A DNA stretch of 14,772 bases from Pseudomonadota bacterium (GTDB lineage Bacteria > Pseudomonadota > Alphaproteobacteria > Rhizobiales > Hyphomicrobiaceae): positions 1-14,772 of the forward strand of contig JAEZHL010000067.1 of the NCBI GenBank assembly GCA_023416575.1, in the 5' to 3' direction. The notes beneath the pieces were generated by a model. That model saw only the letters and a list, made by a program, of their open reading frames with translations, was not told the DNA's origin and made no database searches. Below are positions 13,904 through 14,772 of the stretch, one piece after another (the first letter of the stretch is position 1; the number at the start of each line of letters is the position of its first letter). The position numbers were made by a program, and so were the translations under genes.

Positions 13904-14048
13904 CCGCTCACAGACCCTCGAAGCAATATAACGCGATAACACCGCGCAGGTTCTTGAAAAACCGGCACAACGTTACCTGGTGCGCGGGCGTCTCACCTCA
14001 CGAAACACGATGCCGGCTGAATGTGGCAAGACGGGGCTGAACGGAGAT

Positions 14049-14091
14049 GACGGACCGACATTCGTTCTAACAGATTGTCGGACCGTCCGTC
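14049..14091. terminator. inverted repeat just after fabF (possible attenuator or terminator)
   Basis: GACGGACCGACA (14049-14060) pairs with TGTCGG and TCCGTC inside 14076-14091, a 12 bp stem with a four-base bulge and a 15-base loop. It begins six bases after the fabF stop on the minus strand. No T-tract follows, so it may be partial termination, processing or 3'-end protection between fabF and mltG. Confidence 0.4.
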
Positions 14092-14097
14092 CAAGGT

Positions 14098-14772
14098 TTA
14101 AACCCGGCGCAGGATCAAGGAGGCGTTGGTGCCGCCGAAGCCGAACGAGTTCGACAGAACCGTGTCAACCCGCTTCTCCTTGGCCACGAACGGCACGAGG
14201 TCGATCGCGGTGCTAACCGACGGATTATCGAGATTGAGGGTCGGCGGCAGGACGTTGTCGCGGATCGCAAGCGTGCTGAAGATCGCCTCCACCGCTCCCG
14301 CCGCGCCGAGAAGATGGCCGATGGCGGACTTGGTGGACGACATGGAGAGCTTGGCGGCCGCATTGCCGAACAGCCGCTCCACGGCACCCAGCTCGATCTC
14401 GTCACCCATCGGCGTCGACGTGCCGTGGGCGTTCACGTAATCGATGTCGCTGACGTCGATGCCGGCGCGCTTGACCGCAGCCTTCATGCAGCGATAGGCG
14501 CCATCCCCATCCTCGGCTGGCGCCGTGATGTGATAGGCATCGCCCGACATGCCGTAGCCGATCAGCTCGGCATAGATCCGAGCACCACGTGCGCGCGCAT
14601 GCTCCAGGTCCTCGAGGACCACGATGCCGGCACCCTCGCCCATGACGAAGCCGTCACGATCCTTGTCATAGGGCCGCGACGCTTTCGTCGGCTGGTCGTT
14701 GAAACCCGTCGAGAGTGCTCTGCAAGCAGCAAATCCCGCGAGAGCGATGCGGCAGATCGGGCTTTCCGTGCC
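14098..14772 (-). CDS. fabF: beta-ketoacyl-ACP synthase II (FabF), C-terminal part; truncated by window edge
   Basis: This enzyme condenses malonyl-ACP with a growing acyl-ACP in fatty acid elongation, in the cytoplasm. Only the C-terminal 224 residues are in the window. The frame is open from the edge (first codons give GTESPICRIALAGFAACRAL) to TAA at 14098-14100. Recognisable KAS II blocks are FAACRALST, ASRPYDKDRDGFVMGEGAG, DYVNAHGTSTPMGD (with the first catalytic His), KSAIGHLLGAAGAVEAIF (with the second His and the conserved Lys), and the C-terminal NSFGFGGTNASLILRRV. The active-site cysteine lies upstream, outside the window. The region from MGEGAG alone is a shorter frame, but homology continues upstream without a break, so the internal ATG at 14643 is not the start. 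It is the most upstream gene visible in the fabF-mltG-yicC-gmk run. Confidence 0.97.
   Translation of the reverse strand, partial: GTESPICRIALAGFAACRALSTGFNDQPTKASRPYDKDRDGFVMGEGAGIVVLEDLEHARARGARIYAELIGYGMSGDAYHITAPAEDGDGAYRCMKAAVKRAGIDVSDIDYVNAHGTSTPMGDEIELGAVERLFGNAAAKLSMSSTKSAIGHLLGAAGAVEAIFSTLAIRDNVLPPTLNLDNPSVSTAIDLVPFVAKEKRVDTVLSNSFGFGGTNASLILRRV

Noticed and set aside
13920..13945. TATATT on the minus strand as a -10 box for mltG
   Set aside because: No acceptable -35 sequence lies 16-18 bases upstream, so it is not reported as a promoter.
13950..13966. GGTTTTTCAAGAACC hairpin with T-run on the minus strand between fabF and mltG
   Set aside because: The Ts are part of the short stem itself rather than a tail after it, so it is not a credible intrinsic terminator.

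Overview
The window is GC-rich and densely coded. It looks like chromosomal DNA from an alphaproteobacterium, probably of the order Hyphomicrobiales (Bradyrhizobium/Rhodopseudomonas/Rhodoplanes-like). This rests on the run fabF - mltG - yicC - gmk at the right end, a gene order familiar from alphaproteobacteria, and on the GC-biased codon use with long antisense shadow frames. The genus is inference. I see no rRNA, tRNA, CRISPR array, insertion sequence, integrase or toxin-antitoxin pair.

Left part (1-2087): the C-terminal end of an unrecognised gene with a possible terminator, then a small exported protein of unknown function (264-671). Its stop codon abuts the stop codon of an M20-family amidohydrolase on the minus strand (672-1844). 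A 243-base divergent region with several small repeats separates the hydrolase from the next operon.

Middle (2088-7885): a complete peptide/opine-type ABC importer on the plus strand: periplasmic binding protein, two inner-membrane permeases and two ATPases (DppA-B-C-D-F order). The last two genes overlap by four bases (ATGA), but the binding protein/permease and permease/ATPase junctions have 104- and 130-base spacers that can fold into nested stem-loops. The divergent M20 hydrolase is a natural partner: imported N-acyl amino acids or small peptides could be hydrolysed in the cytoplasm. The substrate cannot be read from the sequence.

Accessory stretch (7886-10787): a second small exported protein of unknown function preceded by a hairpin and a strong ribosome binding site (8046-8531), then on the minus strand a DUF2938-type membrane protein and a short MgtC/SapB-type membrane protein, then a divergent EamA/DMT-family drug/metabolite transporter.

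Right part (10800-14772, minus strand): guanylate kinase (gmk), a YicC/YloC-type endoribonuclease, the endolytic murein transglycosylase MltG and the C-terminal 224 residues of FabF, which runs off the window edge. Transcription runs fabF to mltG to yicC to gmk and ends head-on against the DMT transporter gene at a perfect 22-base palindrome that contains one stop codon completely and two bases of the other.

No obviously new multi-gene system is present. The most unusual signals are the structured intercistronic spacers of the transporter operon, the palindrome spanning two convergent stop codons, and two small exported proteins of unknown function.
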